A stretch of DNA of 64,000 bases from Cohnella luojiensis (lineage in GTDB: Bacteria; Bacillota; Bacilli; Paenibacillales; Paenibacillaceae): assembly GCF_004564235.1 (NCBI RefSeq), contig NZ_SOMN01000027.1, forward strand, positions 1 to 64,000. The letters are read 5' to 3'. Position numbers and translations under genes: made by a program. Positions 15,467 to 24,800 of the stretch are shown piece by piece. Each line of letters starts with the position of its first letter. The stretch's first letter is position 1. The notes beneath the pieces were generated by a model. It ran no database searches. It was not told where the DNA came from and was given only the letters and a program-made list of their open reading frames with translations.

Positions 15467-16177
15467 TTAACCCATTTCGCGGAGCCGTTTGCATGCAAAT
15501 CGGAAGATGAGGTTAATCGAGCCCTGAACCATCTCCCAGCTTTGATCCAAGTCGGCCATATTGGAGATCAAGTCCTCAAGGGTCCTTGGTCCGCCGGCGT
15601 TGGCAAATCTTTGATCCAAATCGTCTTTAAGCTCCGCGTTCATTTGGTGAATTTCCAGATTTCTGCGAGTGCGGAGCCGATTCATCTCGCCTTGATAACG
15701 CTCCTTCAACTCGTTAAGAGGTTTCATTAGCTCGACGTGCAGATTGTTTTCGCGCAAATTGCGCAGTACCGTGAAATAGGAAAAGTGGGCTTTGAGCCGT
15801 TCCGTTCTAAGTTCAAGCAATTGGTTAAGCAAGAAGCCCAGCTTATCCAATATAGCGAATATTCGAATATAAGAGTTTTTGTCGTAGTAGACATGACGAT
15901 TATAGCTAAGCCGTTCCTCGAACGAGAGCTCATCCACGTGGTTATGGCGTACGAGTTCGGAATAGCGCTTAGCCGCATAACAGCTCTGTTCGAGCTCGTC
16001 CATCGAGCGAAGAAGCCCTTCCGCCCAAATGGCGAACGTATGATATCTGGAGGATTGTTCCGGCAGACGCTCCGCGAGTTCGCTAGCTAACAAGGCAAAT
16101 TGCTCCATCGACTGCACCGTATCGAGCAACAACCCCGTCCACTCTCTCGGTTTTTCTCCGAACAACATTCTTAGCAA
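15467..16177 (-). CDS. HEPN-like helical protein (Cthe_2314 type)
   Basis: 236 aa, almost wholly alpha-helical. Near the C-terminus Arg172-NLEI-His177 forms the R-x4-H motif of HEPN domains, many of which are RNases in toxin or defence systems. The general pattern resembles the Cthe_2314-like HEPN family, for which no function is established. No nucleotidyltransferase antitoxin gene lies beside it; the neighbours are an SDR gene and a LacI regulator. The TTG start is supported by GGAGG seven bases upstream. The family call is from motif reading only. Confidence 0.55.
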   Translation of the reverse strand: MLRMLFGEKPREWTGLLLDTVQSMEQFALLASELAERLPEQSSRYHTFAIWAEGLLRSMDELEQSCYAAKRYSELVRHNHVDELSFEERLSYNRHVYYDKNSYIRIFAILDKLGFLLNQLLELRTERLKAHFSYFTVLRNLRENNLHVELMKPLNELKERYQGEMNRLRTRRNLEIHQMNAELKDDLDQRFANAGGPRTLEDLISNMADLDQSWEMVQGSINLIFRFACKRLREMG

Positions 16178-16227
16178 AAACTTTCCTCCTCGACTGCAGT
16201 CAAGACATCATTATTCCATTGTAACGC

Positions 16228-16273
16228 AAAAGAGACGGCTCGCTCAACCAGTTCGGTTGAGCGAGCCGTCTCT
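16228..16273 (-). terminator. Terminator of the lacI-type gene
   Basis: 19-bp perfect stem (16231-16249 with 16255-16273) and a 5-nt loop. TTTT follows on the minus strand. It lies 15 bp after the regulator's stop codon. Confidence 0.85.
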
Positions 16274-16287
16274 TAAGAGAAAAATGA

Positions 16288-17325
16288 TTATAAATTGATG
16301 TCTCCTACGGTTTCGAATGATCCGTACCTCTGCGTCGATTTGCGCAAAACCAATTCGGGCAGGAGCACGATTCGCTGCTTGGGCTGCTCTTCTCCGAGCA
16401 GTTGCCGGTGAAGCAAATCCACCGCATTGCGCGCCAGCTCCCGAATAGGCTGACCAACCGTCGTCAGTGCGGGATCAACCATTCCGCACAAGAAAGTATT
16501 GTCAAAGCCGACAACCGAAAGCCCTTCGGGCACGGAAATCCCTCTAGATCGCGCTGCCTGTATGGAACCGATAGCCAGTAAATCGTTGCAAGCAAAGATG
16601 GCTGTAGGACGAATCTTGCGATCCAAAAGCCTGCCCGCGACCTCTATGCCCGAAACGATCGAGAAATCGCTGACGCTCACCCATTGTTCGTCATAAGGGC
16701 AGTGGAATTCATCCAATGCCGAACGGTAACCTTTCAATCGCTGACGCGAGCTTTCCAATTCCATACTCTCGACGATGATGCCGATCCTTCGATGACCGAG
16801 CGACAGCAGATGGGACGCCGCTAAGTACCCTCCCATGAAATCGTCGACGTATACCGAATTCACTGCTAATTGCGGGGCATCCCGGGCTATCAGGGCAATG
16901 GGAAGCTTCTTTTCCAGTATCAAGCCAAGAGACTGCGGATGAGCCAGACCGGTCGCCATCAATATGCCGTCCACGCTTTTCTGTTGAAGAAACGTCAAAT
17001 AGTCGCTTTCTTTGTCGATTTGATTGTCGGTGTTGCAAATGACGACATTATATCCCAGTTCATGGGCTCTGTCTTCGATATTCCGCGCCAGCTCGGCGAA
17101 ATAAGGGTTGGAGATGTCCGGAAGAAGCAGGCCGATCATATAGGTTCGTTTGCTGGACAGGGCGGAAGCAACCAAATTCGGCACGTAACCCATTTCGGCC
17201 ATAATTTGCATGATTCTTTCCCTCGTCTTCTCGCTGATCCGACCGTTTCGATTGATGACTTTGGAGACGGTCGCTATCGATACTCCCGCCTTTTGGGCAA
17301 CATCGTAAATCGTCATCGTTTTCAT
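16288..17325 (-). CDS. LacI family regulator of the sugar-uptake locus
   Basis: 345 aa. The N-terminal helix-turn-helix is standard (TIYDVAQKAGVSIATVSKVIN) with the hinge helix NLVASALSSK. A periplasmic-binding-protein-like effector domain follows (IGLLLPDISNPYFAEL through VVGFDNTF). The ATG at 17325 is taken because GGGAGA lies eight bases upstream. The gene lies directly downstream of the GH38-like enzyme and sugar ABC genes, all on the same strand. It probably controls them through AAGCGCTT palindromes before the binding-protein gene (23356-23499). The inducing sugar is unknown. Confidence 0.9.
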   Translation of the reverse strand: MKTMTIYDVAQKAGVSIATVSKVINRNGRISEKTRERIMQIMAEMGYVPNLVASALSSKRTYMIGLLLPDISNPYFAELARNIEDRAHELGYNVVICNTDNQIDKESDYLTFLQQKSVDGILMATGLAHPQSLGLILEKKLPIALIARDAPQLAVNSVYVDDFMGGYLAASHLLSLGHRRIGIIVESMELESSRQRLKGYRSALDEFHCPYDEQWVSVSDFSIVSGIEVAGRLLDRKIRPTAIFACNDLLAIGSIQAARSRGISVPEGLSVVGFDNTFLCGMVDPALTTVGQPIRELARNAVDLLHRQLLGEEQPKQRIVLLPELVLRKSTQRYGSFETVGDINL

Positions 17326-17403
17326 GTCGAGTTCTCCCATCCGCCTTCAGTTCCATAACGGTCCGTTCTCTGGAAATTTCCTTGATCGTATCATAATATC
17401 AAT

Positions 17404-19998
17404 TTAGCATCTAGCAGCTATCGTTACTTCCTGCCGGAGCTTTAATGTAACGATCTCGAAAGGACGAGCATGAACGGTTACAGTCCCATTCTGTAGAGGC
17501 AACTTTTCAATCTCCCTTTCTACCCCGCTGCAACGCACGATTTCGGAATAAGTCCGGTTGAACCGGAAAGTTATTTCACGGGTTTCGTCGGAAACGTTCA
17601 TCCATCGGCATACCATTGCCGCATCTCCGTTCTCCGCGGGTTTGACGGCCAGCCAACGGACCCCGTATACGGATTCCATAAGAAGCGGTTCGATAATGGC
17701 GGGCTTTTCTTCCGTTATTGGCAAGTAAGCTTGCAGCGGATAACGCAATTGTTCCGCCCGTTCTTCCAGTCGCGCCTGTTTCCAGTCGCCGTCATGCGGG
17801 ACGATATGGAACCGGTAAGTGAAATCCCCTCCGATCCATTGCGGGAAATTCGTGCCCCACTGGTTGTTGAACAAGTTAAAGAGCAGAACCGGTTGCTCTG
17901 GTTCGTATACAAGATCGTACTTGTAGACGCCGGATTCCCCAAGCGAACAAAGCGGGGTGTCTAGCGGGAAAACGGCAAGCCCCGTACCGTCTTCGTCGCA
18001 GACATCGACCCACTGATCGACGCAATGCAGACGGAAATTCGCGCCCCGGGCAATATCCTCGAGCGGATTGACGACTGAGCCCATTTTTTGCAGCCGGTAT
18101 TGGGGACGTTTCGCCAACAGCGGAAGCACGAAATGGCCCGCCTCGGCGAATGCCGTTTTCTTCTTATCCGATAGCTGCAGCGTGAAATCGGCGCCATCTC
18201 CGTCTTCTTCCAACGCAACCGTCAGCATTGCCGATTCCGCGTTGCCGAATTCTCCCCTGCTATCGGGGGAAACCCCGTACCGAATCCGGATTTCCTGCCT
18301 TTTGCCGATGCGGCGGCTTTCCACGCTCACTGCTTGCGCCTCGTATCGCGCATAAGGAATACGAGGGTACCCCGGTTTACTAAAGTCGTTGATATACCAA
18401 TCGGTCAAATCGTAGGCGTAATCTTTTACGAATTTCAACATGTCTTGTTTACCGAAAACTTCGTATAAATAGGTGCCGAAGCCTTCGCTTGCCCACTCTT
18501 TTCCATTTCTTTTGTCCTGAAAACGAAAAATCGTTCCGGTCTTTGCATTTACTTCAATGCGGATCGACGAGTTCTCGATGACGCCGTCTGTTTCGCAAGG
18601 CTCGAACAGTTGCACACCTAACTCGGCTGAGGCATCCGGCTCCCAAATGAAGCTTCGGGCCGCAAGCGGCCCTATCGGACCAACGGAAGCTTCGCCTCTT
18701 CCGTTCACCCGGAAGCGTTCGCCGTTGACGGGATCTCGCAACCAGCCAGCGGAATCGACGTCAATCCAAATAGGAGAAGACTGCCGTTCCCGGGGAAGCG
18801 GATTGTATGCCGCTACCTTCTGACCCGCTATTGGTACGATTGAAGGCGAGGCTTCGGAAGCGAAACGATTGGCTTTACGAACGTAATCCCGCTGCTCTTC
18901 CCATGACTGTTCGGTCTTGGCGTAAGTCTCGGGAAACGCCGCTCGGTCCCGTGCGATATCTTCTGCCCATATCGCGCGTCCGCCGTGGCGGCCCGGAAGA
19001 AGATTCGATTTGATGTCGATTCCCCACGTATGTTCGCCGAATAACAGCGTCTGCTCGTAACCTTGGCGAATCGCTTCCGTGGGGCCGGCGCTTCCGGCAC
19101 GATTGTGGTTGACTGCATTCAAGCTTTCTTTGGCTGCGAGATCGTAACGAAGCTGTCGGACGCTCGACACTTCAGCAGGGTAGGTACCGACTCCGTGAAT
19201 CCACGAATCGGCCAAATCTTTCCGAATAACCGGAATATCCGAATAGCCGCGGGCGATAAAATCGCGAGCGAAATCGTCCATCGTCCCCAATTGGACTTCC
19301 GCATCCGGATATTTCGCCGCAACGTCTTCGAGCAGTTGGCTCACGATGTCGCTGCTTTGCGGTCCGATATTGTCGTGAGTCTGCATAAGCGCGAGCCAGA
19401 CCGGATAATGCCAATCTTCCGGAGGCAGCAGGCTCGTCCCGTATTCCCCAGCGGAGTACCACGTCAATACCCGGCTGCCGTCAGGACCTTCCCACCAGAA
19501 CAAGCGAGGAAGATCAACCGGCGCGGAGCACGAATTTACGCCGAGATGTAGAAATTGAATGCCTGCTTGCCGCAAAAGCGAAGGAAGCATCCAAGTATGG
19601 CCGGGTACGTCCGTCATTTTGGCGGAAATCACCTCTTTGCCGTATTTCCGGTTCAACTCCTCGTTCATATACAATCCGCGCATGTATTCCTCGACGCCGC
19701 AAAACTCGGTATGCGTCGTGAACGGCAAGCCATGCCAGCACAGCTGTCCGTCGCGGACGAGCTTCTCAAGCCGCTCCCTGCGCTGCGCGTCGTCCTCGTT
19801 CAAGCACTGCTTAAGCATCCATGCCGGCAGCGTCCATACATACCGGTGCCCCGGCGGGTTGTCGGCCGTCGCTTCGCATACGGTCAAAACATCGTCCATC
19901 ATTTGATGCTTATATTGCTGGACGACTTTGCTGGGAAGATCCGTAAACCCTAAATCGACATGGGTTTTAAAAACAACGTATATTTTCTCCGGTTTCAT
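17404..19998 (-). CDS. GH38-like glycoside hydrolase (DUF5054 type)
   Basis: 864 aa, cytosolic (no signal peptide). The N-terminal 350 residues look like the catalytic barrel of family 38 alpha-mannosidases. A metal-binding-type motif KTHVDLGFTD (residues 11-20) is followed by a second acidic motif TDVPGHTWML (about 129-138). A TMDDFARDFI segment and a His-containing GEHTWG follow. The C-terminal half is beta-rich, as in retaining alpha-mannosidases. I assign it to DUF5054, for which I know no proven substrate. It is last of the transport genes and would act on an imported oligosaccharide. True mannosidase activity is inference. Confidence 0.75.
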   Translation of the reverse strand: MKPEKIYVVFKTHVDLGFTDLPSKVVQQYKHQMMDDVLTVCEATADNPPGHRYVWTLPAWMLKQCLNEDDAQRRERLEKLVRDGQLCWHGLPFTTHTEFCGVEEYMRGLYMNEELNRKYGKEVISAKMTDVPGHTWMLPSLLRQAGIQFLHLGVNSCSAPVDLPRLFWWEGPDGSRVLTWYSAGEYGTSLLPPEDWHYPVWLALMQTHDNIGPQSSDIVSQLLEDVAAKYPDAEVQLGTMDDFARDFIARGYSDIPVIRKDLADSWIHGVGTYPAEVSSVRQLRYDLAAKESLNAVNHNRAGSAGPTEAIRQGYEQTLLFGEHTWGIDIKSNLLPGRHGGRAIWAEDIARDRAAFPETYAKTEQSWEEQRDYVRKANRFASEASPSIVPIAGQKVAAYNPLPRERQSSPIWIDVDSAGWLRDPVNGERFRVNGRGEASVGPIGPLAARSFIWEPDASAELGVQLFEPCETDGVIENSSIRIEVNAKTGTIFRFQDKRNGKEWASEGFGTYLYEVFGKQDMLKFVKDYAYDLTDWYINDFSKPGYPRIPYARYEAQAVSVESRRIGKRQEIRIRYGVSPDSRGEFGNAESAMLTVALEEDGDGADFTLQLSDKKKTAFAEAGHFVLPLLAKRPQYRLQKMGSVVNPLEDIARGANFRLHCVDQWVDVCDEDGTGLAVFPLDTPLCSLGESGVYKYDLVYEPEQPVLLFNLFNNQWGTNFPQWIGGDFTYRFHIVPHDGDWKQARLEERAEQLRYPLQAYLPITEEKPAIIEPLLMESVYGVRWLAVKPAENGDAAMVCRWMNVSDETREITFRFNRTYSEIVRCSGVEREIEKLPLQNGTVTVHARPFEIVTLKLRQEVTIAARC

Positions 19999-20019
19999 GA
20001 ATTGATTCTCTCCCTTACC

Positions 20020-20871
20020 TTACTTGCCGCCTGTTCCGAGATTGGATAAGCTTTGTTGGAAAAATCTTTGCAAGAAGAAATAGAACAGCAATGAAGGCAT
20101 GGCTACGACTGTCGCGCCGGCCATCAAATACGGCCAGTTGATGGTGTACTGCCCTTGGAAAAACTTCAGAGCGATCTGGGCGGTATACATATCTTCCGAT
20201 CGGGATATGGCAAGCGGCCACAGATAATCGTTCCAAACGAGCAAAAACGTAAACACGGCCACTAGCCCCATCGCAGGACGAATCATAGGAATGATGATCA
20301 AGCGGTAAGTTTGAAACTTGCTGCAGCCATCGATTTCCGCGGCTTCGTCCACATCCCTCGGAACGCTGACCAGGAATTGACGGAACAGAAAGATCGAGAA
20401 GCCCGTAACGGCGTAAGGCAGAATCAGTCCCGGATACGTATCGAGCCAGCCGAACGAAGTTCCCGGCAGCGATTTGACGATAAAAAACAAAGGAATGATA
20501 AGCAACGCCCCGGGAACCATCATGGTTAGAAGAACGATGTTAAACCAAAACTTTTTACCGGGAAAATTCATTCGTTCGAAGCCGTATGCCGCCAAAGAAG
20601 CCAGAAATACGTTAACGACGATGGCGCATAGCGTGACGACGATGGAATTGTACATGGAACGCAGAAGCACCGTTCCTTTGAATATTTCAACGAAGTTATT
20701 GAACTGCGCCTTGTCCGGCAGCAATTTCGGAGGCCACGTCATCGCTTCGGGCATCGTTTTGATCGCCGTGCCGAACATCCACAAGAACGGGAATAAGAAC
20801 GCGATAGTCCCGACGGCCAAACAAAGGTAGGTCAGCACGTCCGCAATGAGTTTCGACTTTTTATTATCCAA
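20020..20871 (-). CDS. Sugar ABC transporter permease, MalG type
   Basis: 283 aa, six membrane segments. The conserved EAA loop that contacts the ATPase is seen as DEAAEIDGCSKFQTYRLIIIP near residues 182-202. The TTG start follows AGGGGGGCGG and directly abuts the stop of the upstream permease gene. No ATPase gene is in the locus, so a shared MsmX-like ATPase encoded elsewhere probably drives it, as is common in Firmicutes. Confidence 0.9.
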   Translation of the reverse strand: MDNKKSKLIADVLTYLCLAVGTIAFLFPFLWMFGTAIKTMPEAMTWPPKLLPDKAQFNNFVEIFKGTVLLRSMYNSIVVTLCAIVVNVFLASLAAYGFERMNFPGKKFWFNIVLLTMMVPGALLIIPLFFIVKSLPGTSFGWLDTYPGLILPYAVTGFSIFLFRQFLVSVPRDVDEAAEIDGCSKFQTYRLIIIPMIRPAMGLVAVFTFLLVWNDYLWPLAISRSEDMYTAQIALKFFQGQYTINWPYLMAGATVVAMPSLLFYFFLQRFFQQSLSNLGTGGK

Positions 20872-21795
20872 TTATGCCGCCCCCCTATTGCTGATCCGCA
20901 TCTGGATCCAGGTAATGAAGAACAGGATAGGCAACAGTCCGAGCGACAGCGTCGCGGCATAGCCCAAATTGTTGAATTCGAAACCTTGCCGCCAAATGTA
21001 TTTCAAGGTCACCATCGTGCTGTCCAGCGGACCGCCGTTCGTCAAGAGATCGACGATCGCGACCATTTGGAAAGATCCGATGAACGCCATAATGATCGTA
21101 TAGCTAAGAATCGGGACAATCATAGGCAAGGTGATGCGGAAAAATTGCTGAATCGATTTGGCGCCGTCAATGGCAGCAGCTTCATAAAGTTCCTTAGGTA
21201 TGTTTTGAATCGCCGAAAGAAACAAAGGAGTGTTGTACGATGCACCCCGCCAAGCGCCGACAATGATGACGGACAGCATGGCCAACGTTGGATCAAGCAA
21301 CCAATTGATACGACCGAAGCCCATTTGTTCGGTCATGTAGTTCATTAAGCCGAAATTGGAATCAAGCAGCCACAGGAACATCATGGCCGTGACGACTTCG
21401 GACGTAACGGAAGGAAGAAAAAACAGAATGCGAAAAAACTTGCTTCCTTTGACGTTGCGGTTAAGCACTACGGCTAGCAAAATTGCCGCGCTCAGCCCGA
21501 GAGCGGCCGAACCGACTGTATACGTAAGCGTGTTGACGATGCTTTTGAAATATAACGGGTCGTGAATCAGCTTGTCGTAATTGGCGATTCCGTTAAATTC
21601 GAATTTTCCAGCAAGGGTCTGTTCTTGAAAGGACATCCATACCACATAAACGATCGGGAGGATGCTTGTCACCATCAACACGAGCAGCGCCGGCCCTACG
21701 AACAGGTAGCCGCTCCATCGATTTCGGCGTCTCCCCGCAGTTCGAATCAGCATTGCTCCGCTCTGCGTTGCGGGAGCCTTTACCCGATTGGTCAT
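20872..21795 (-). CDS. Sugar ABC transporter permease, MalF type
   Basis: 307 aa with six membrane segments after a basic N-terminus (GRRRNRWSGYLFVGPALLVL). The EAA loop reads LYEAAAIDGAKSIQQFFRITLP. A CGGAGTGGAAG ribosome binding site precedes the ATG. It pairs with the MalG-type permease downstream to form the channel for the binding protein encoded at 21885-23285. Confidence 0.9.
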   Translation of the reverse strand: MTNRVKAPATQSGAMLIRTAGRRRNRWSGYLFVGPALLVLMVTSILPIVYVVWMSFQEQTLAGKFEFNGIANYDKLIHDPLYFKSIVNTLTYTVGSAALGLSAAILLAVVLNRNVKGSKFFRILFFLPSVTSEVVTAMMFLWLLDSNFGLMNYMTEQMGFGRINWLLDPTLAMLSVIIVGAWRGASYNTPLFLSAIQNIPKELYEAAAIDGAKSIQQFFRITLPMIVPILSYTIIMAFIGSFQMVAIVDLLTNGGPLDSTMVTLKYIWRQGFEFNNLGYAATLSLGLLPILFFITWIQMRISNRGAA

Positions 21796-21884
21796 TTGCT
21801 TCCACTCCGTTTCCTAGAGAGAAAGCGGGACCGTCCTTTTAACAGACGATGCCCGCACCCCTCAAAGCTTCATATTCTCTATTT

Positions 21885-23285
21885 CTATTTCTTGGACTCG
21901 ACAGAGTCGATCGCAGCTTGAGCTTTCGCTTGCGCTCTATCGGCCGCGCCTTGCACATCGTCTTTCAAGACTGCTTCGCGAATCAAATCGCCGAGTACTT
22001 GCCCGGCTTCCGGATAAGCATCGAGCAGGAACGGCTTAGCCGTTTTAAGTTGAGTGGTAAACGCCAGGTTCAGCGGATCTTCTTTGAACATCGGATCTTC
22101 GTACAATTTGGCGCGCGCCGGGTTGCGGCCAAGGTCTTTCGCGAACATAAGCGCGTATTTGTCGGAAACGAACCATTTGCCAAGCTCGAACGCGACTTCC
22201 TTGTTTTTGGAGCCTTTCGGGATGAAGAGGCTGCCGCCGCCTTGGACGGATCCGTCGGTCCCGCCCGTCATGCCGTTCGGCATTGCTGCGGTTCCTACGT
22301 TTTTGAAAAGATCAGGGTTTTCATTGCGCAGCTGGGTCACGTGCCACGGACCGGAGTAGAACCCGGCAACCGCTTTGTTTGCGAACAGCGCTTCCGGCGT
22401 ATCGGATTGACGGGCTTGCAGACCCGGCATAGGAGCCAGTTTCTCTTTCGCCATATCATGCAGCCATTGAAGCACTTCCACGACTTTCGGATCGTTGAAC
22501 GTCGCGGTTACTTTGTCCCCTTCGAATTTCAACAGATCGCCGCCGTTGGCCACGATAAGACCGTAAGTGTCCCAACCGCCTAAGTTGATGGCCATTCCGT
22601 TCGGAGCGGCCTTGGAGTCGACGATTTTTTTCGCGTCGTCTTTCCATTGCTGGAATGTATAGTTATCGCCCGGCTCAGTCAAACCGGCCTTTTGATAAAT
22701 CTCTTTGTTATAAATCATGAACGTGGTGTTCACTTCGAGAGGAATTCCGTATTTTATATTTTTCCAAGTGACGTCGACGAGGCTGCCCGGCAGGAATTCG
22801 CTTTCCGCGCCCCATTCTTGCCACAAGTCGTCAACCGGTTCGGCAAGCCCTTGCGCGCCCAACGCGAACGGGTGGTTCATCGACAGGTCGGCTGGCGCTC
22901 CGCCTTGTACGGAGACGCGAACTTTGTTGGGAATATCTTCCCACGTCACGCCGGACATGTTGACTTTCACGTTCGGGTATACGCTTTCAAATTCGCTGAC
23001 TAAATCTTTCACTTGTTGTTTGTCCGTCCAGTCGGCCGGCATCCATACTTCGAGTTTCACGTCGCCTTTTGAAGCGATTTTATCGTTGATCTTGGGTAGC
23101 CCTTCTTTTTCCAGATCGCGCTGAGGCGCCGAAGCAGACTCGGAAGGCGATGCGGAAGTTGAAGCAGAAGGCGATGCCGATGCGGCTTCATTATTGTTCT
23201 TGCCTCCGCCGCAAGCTGCAAGAAGCAGCGTAAACAATGAAACCAAAGTAAGAAGCACAACCGATTTCCTCATCTTGCGAAACAT
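21885..23285 (-). CDS. Sugar ABC transporter substrate-binding lipoprotein
   Basis: 466 aa. A lipoprotein signal peptide ends in LLAAC (Cys about 25), followed by an Asn-rich and Ser/Ala-rich linker. The rest is a family 1 extracellular solute-binding fold (KLEVWMPADWTD, WLHDMAKEKLAPMPG, FIPKGSKNKEVAFELGKWF). It captures an oligosaccharide outside the cell for the two permeases. The ATG follows AAAGGGG. It is first gene of the operon and lies behind three AAGCGCTT-type sites. Its ligand cannot be read from sequence; the GH38-like partner hints at a mannose-containing or related glycan. Confidence 0.9.
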   Translation of the reverse strand: MFRKMRKSVVLLTLVSLFTLLLAACGGGKNNNEAASASPSASTSASPSESASAPQRDLEKEGLPKINDKIASKGDVKLEVWMPADWTDKQQVKDLVSEFESVYPNVKVNMSGVTWEDIPNKVRVSVQGGAPADLSMNHPFALGAQGLAEPVDDLWQEWGAESEFLPGSLVDVTWKNIKYGIPLEVNTTFMIYNKEIYQKAGLTEPGDNYTFQQWKDDAKKIVDSKAAPNGMAINLGGWDTYGLIVANGGDLLKFEGDKVTATFNDPKVVEVLQWLHDMAKEKLAPMPGLQARQSDTPEALFANKAVAGFYSGPWHVTQLRNENPDLFKNVGTAAMPNGMTGGTDGSVQGGGSLFIPKGSKNKEVAFELGKWFVSDKYALMFAKDLGRNPARAKLYEDPMFKEDPLNLAFTTQLKTAKPFLLDAYPEAGQVLGDLIREAVLKDDVQGAADRAQAKAQAAIDSVESKK

Positions 23286-23355
23286 GTGAGGTTCCCCTTT
23301 CGAATTCCGTTCTATGATATTGGCGGGTCAACGCTCACTTAAATGTATAAATTTG

Positions 23356-23499
23356 GGTAAGCGCTTTCCCTACATCATTAAATCATAATAGCGCTTACTT
23401 AGTCAATACACACGAAAATATTATTAATTTAATGAATATTCTCGGATCACAAAGATCATATTTCGATAATTATCGTATATTTTTGGTTAAGCGCTTTTC
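23356..23499 (-). promoter_or_regulatory. Three LacI/CcpA-type operators before the sugar operon
   Basis: Palindromic cores occur at 23357-23368 (GTAAGCGCTTTC), 23389-23398 (TAGCGCTTAC) and 23485-23499 (GGTTAAGCGCTTTTC), all within 215 bp of the binding-protein gene. AAGCGCTT is a usual half-site core for LacI-family operators and is also close to the CcpA cre pattern. Sites 1 and 3 could therefore serve catabolite repression and site 2 the local regulator, or all could bind the latter. Confidence 0.6.
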
Positions 23500-23520
23500 T
23501 TATGGGCATTGCCGTAACCT

Positions 23521-23550
23521 AAAAAAAGCCACAGCTCGGGCTGTGGCTTT
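23521..23550 (-). terminator. Terminator of ctaA
   Basis: 11-bp stem AAAGCCACAGC (23525-23535) with GCTGTGGCTTT (23540-23550) and loop TCGG. The run of A at 23521-23527 gives a T-tract on the minus strand. It lies about 120 bp after ctaA. Confidence 0.75.
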
Positions 23551-23671
23551 AACATTAATATTCATGTTCTGAAATATTCTTTCCAACGCGAGGGAACAAC
23601 TCGTCGGGGTAACCCGGCTTCATGCGGGCATCGATAACGATCAAGCACGCAACTAACCTCCGGGTAGCTAC

Positions 23672-24619
23672 TTAACGGGATAATTGCCGCGCTCGGATCG
23701 CTAATAATACCAGCATACTGAAGAGCGCCGAAATGATAATCGTATGAAGCAAGCCGGTGAAGATGTAGACATCCTCGCTGCTGATCGTGAAGGCAAGAAG
23801 ACCTCCGCTGATCACTTGCAAGAATACGAGAGCCAGAGCTTTATTCGCGATCGATGCCAGCTCTGATGAGTTTCCTGCGGATTTGCGAACGTAGATCACA
23901 AGTACGGCGATCAAGACCAGCAACAATAACGCCGCTATCCTATGGGCGAAGGCGACCGCCGTAGAACCCGTAAGCTCAGGAACGATTTCCCCGTTGCATA
24001 GAGGCCAGCCTTCGCAAGCGCCGCCGGAGCTTGTGTGCCGGATATAAGCACCCAAGTATACGACGCCGTAACAATATACCAGAACGGCGACGATACTGCG
24101 AAACATAGCTTTAGGGAACGTGAGAACCGTTTGCGGTTTGATCATCCGGCTACTATCGTTTGGTTGTCCGGATTGTTGCAAATCCTGTCGCTTAGCGACG
24201 GTGTATAACAGCCAAGTGCACGTGAAGGCGAACAAGGAAATTCCGAAGTGGAGCGCCAATACAAGCGACGACTGCTCCCACACGACCGCCATCGCTCCAA
24301 GGACGGCTTGCATCAAGGTAAAGAGCAGAGCGCCGCCGGCATACAGGACATTCTCCTTATGGCGGGCAGGCTTCCAGAACCATGTAACGAGATAAGCAGC
24401 TCCGACCAGCAACCCGACAAGCCCGCTAATCATGCGGTGACTATATTCTACCATGGATTCAACCGTGTACGCAGGCACGAAGCGACCGTTGCATAATGGC
24501 CAGTCCGATCCGCAACCTCGCCCGGAATCCGTATTCGTAACGAGAACGCCTGCAATGAGAACCATAAACATGCCGATGCAGGTAAGAAGGGTCAATAAAC
24601 GATATCTCTGTGTAGTCAT
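23672..24619 (-). CDS. ctaA: Heme A synthase
   Basis: About 315 aa, eight membrane segments in two similar halves. CtaA oxidises the C8 methyl of heme O to the formyl of heme A for the terminal oxidase. The heme-ligand histidines lie in EYSHRMISG and AFAHRIAAL, with further ones in LALHFGISLF and TGLLHTII. A cysteine pair recurs in each outer loop: GRGCGSDWPLCNG and GGACEGWPLCNG. The ATG at 24619 fits the GGGG site best. In many Bacillales ctaA and ctaB are adjacent and divergent; here ctaB lies 19 kb away. Confidence 0.93.
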   Translation of the reverse strand: MTTQRYRLLTLLTCIGMFMVLIAGVLVTNTDSGRGCGSDWPLCNGRFVPAYTVESMVEYSHRMISGLVGLLVGAAYLVTWFWKPARHKENVLYAGGALLFTLMQAVLGAMAVVWEQSSLVLALHFGISLFAFTCTWLLYTVAKRQDLQQSGQPNDSSRMIKPQTVLTFPKAMFRSIVAVLVYCYGVVYLGAYIRHTSSGGACEGWPLCNGEIVPELTGSTAVAFAHRIAALLLLVLIAVLVIYVRKSAGNSSELASIANKALALVFLQVISGGLLAFTISSEDVYIFTGLLHTIIISALFSMLVLLAIRARQLSR

Positions 24620-24747
24620 GCCCATCCCCGATTTCTTGTGAAAGTTGGCGCAAGGGGCCAGTTCCCATTATACCGAACCCCTACTTTCAAAGCCATGTTC
24701 ATTATGTGAACATTGGATTTCGAAAACTTATACTTTCTGATTGTACG

Positions 24748-24781
24748 AAAAAACCCCTTCCCCGTCGGACGAGGTAAGAGG
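24748..24781 (-). terminator. Terminator of the thioredoxin-like gene
   Basis: A 12-bp stem with one bulge and two G-T pairs (24754-24765 with 24769-24781, loop CGG). Six T residues follow on the minus strand. Confidence 0.65.
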
Positions 24782-24800
24782 CTTTAACGATTTTCTTCGG

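Noticed and set aside
21849..22583. 244-codon plus-strand frame opposite the binding-protein gene
   Set aside because: Shadow of the solute-binding lipoprotein gene. The composition is a mirror of the opposite frame.
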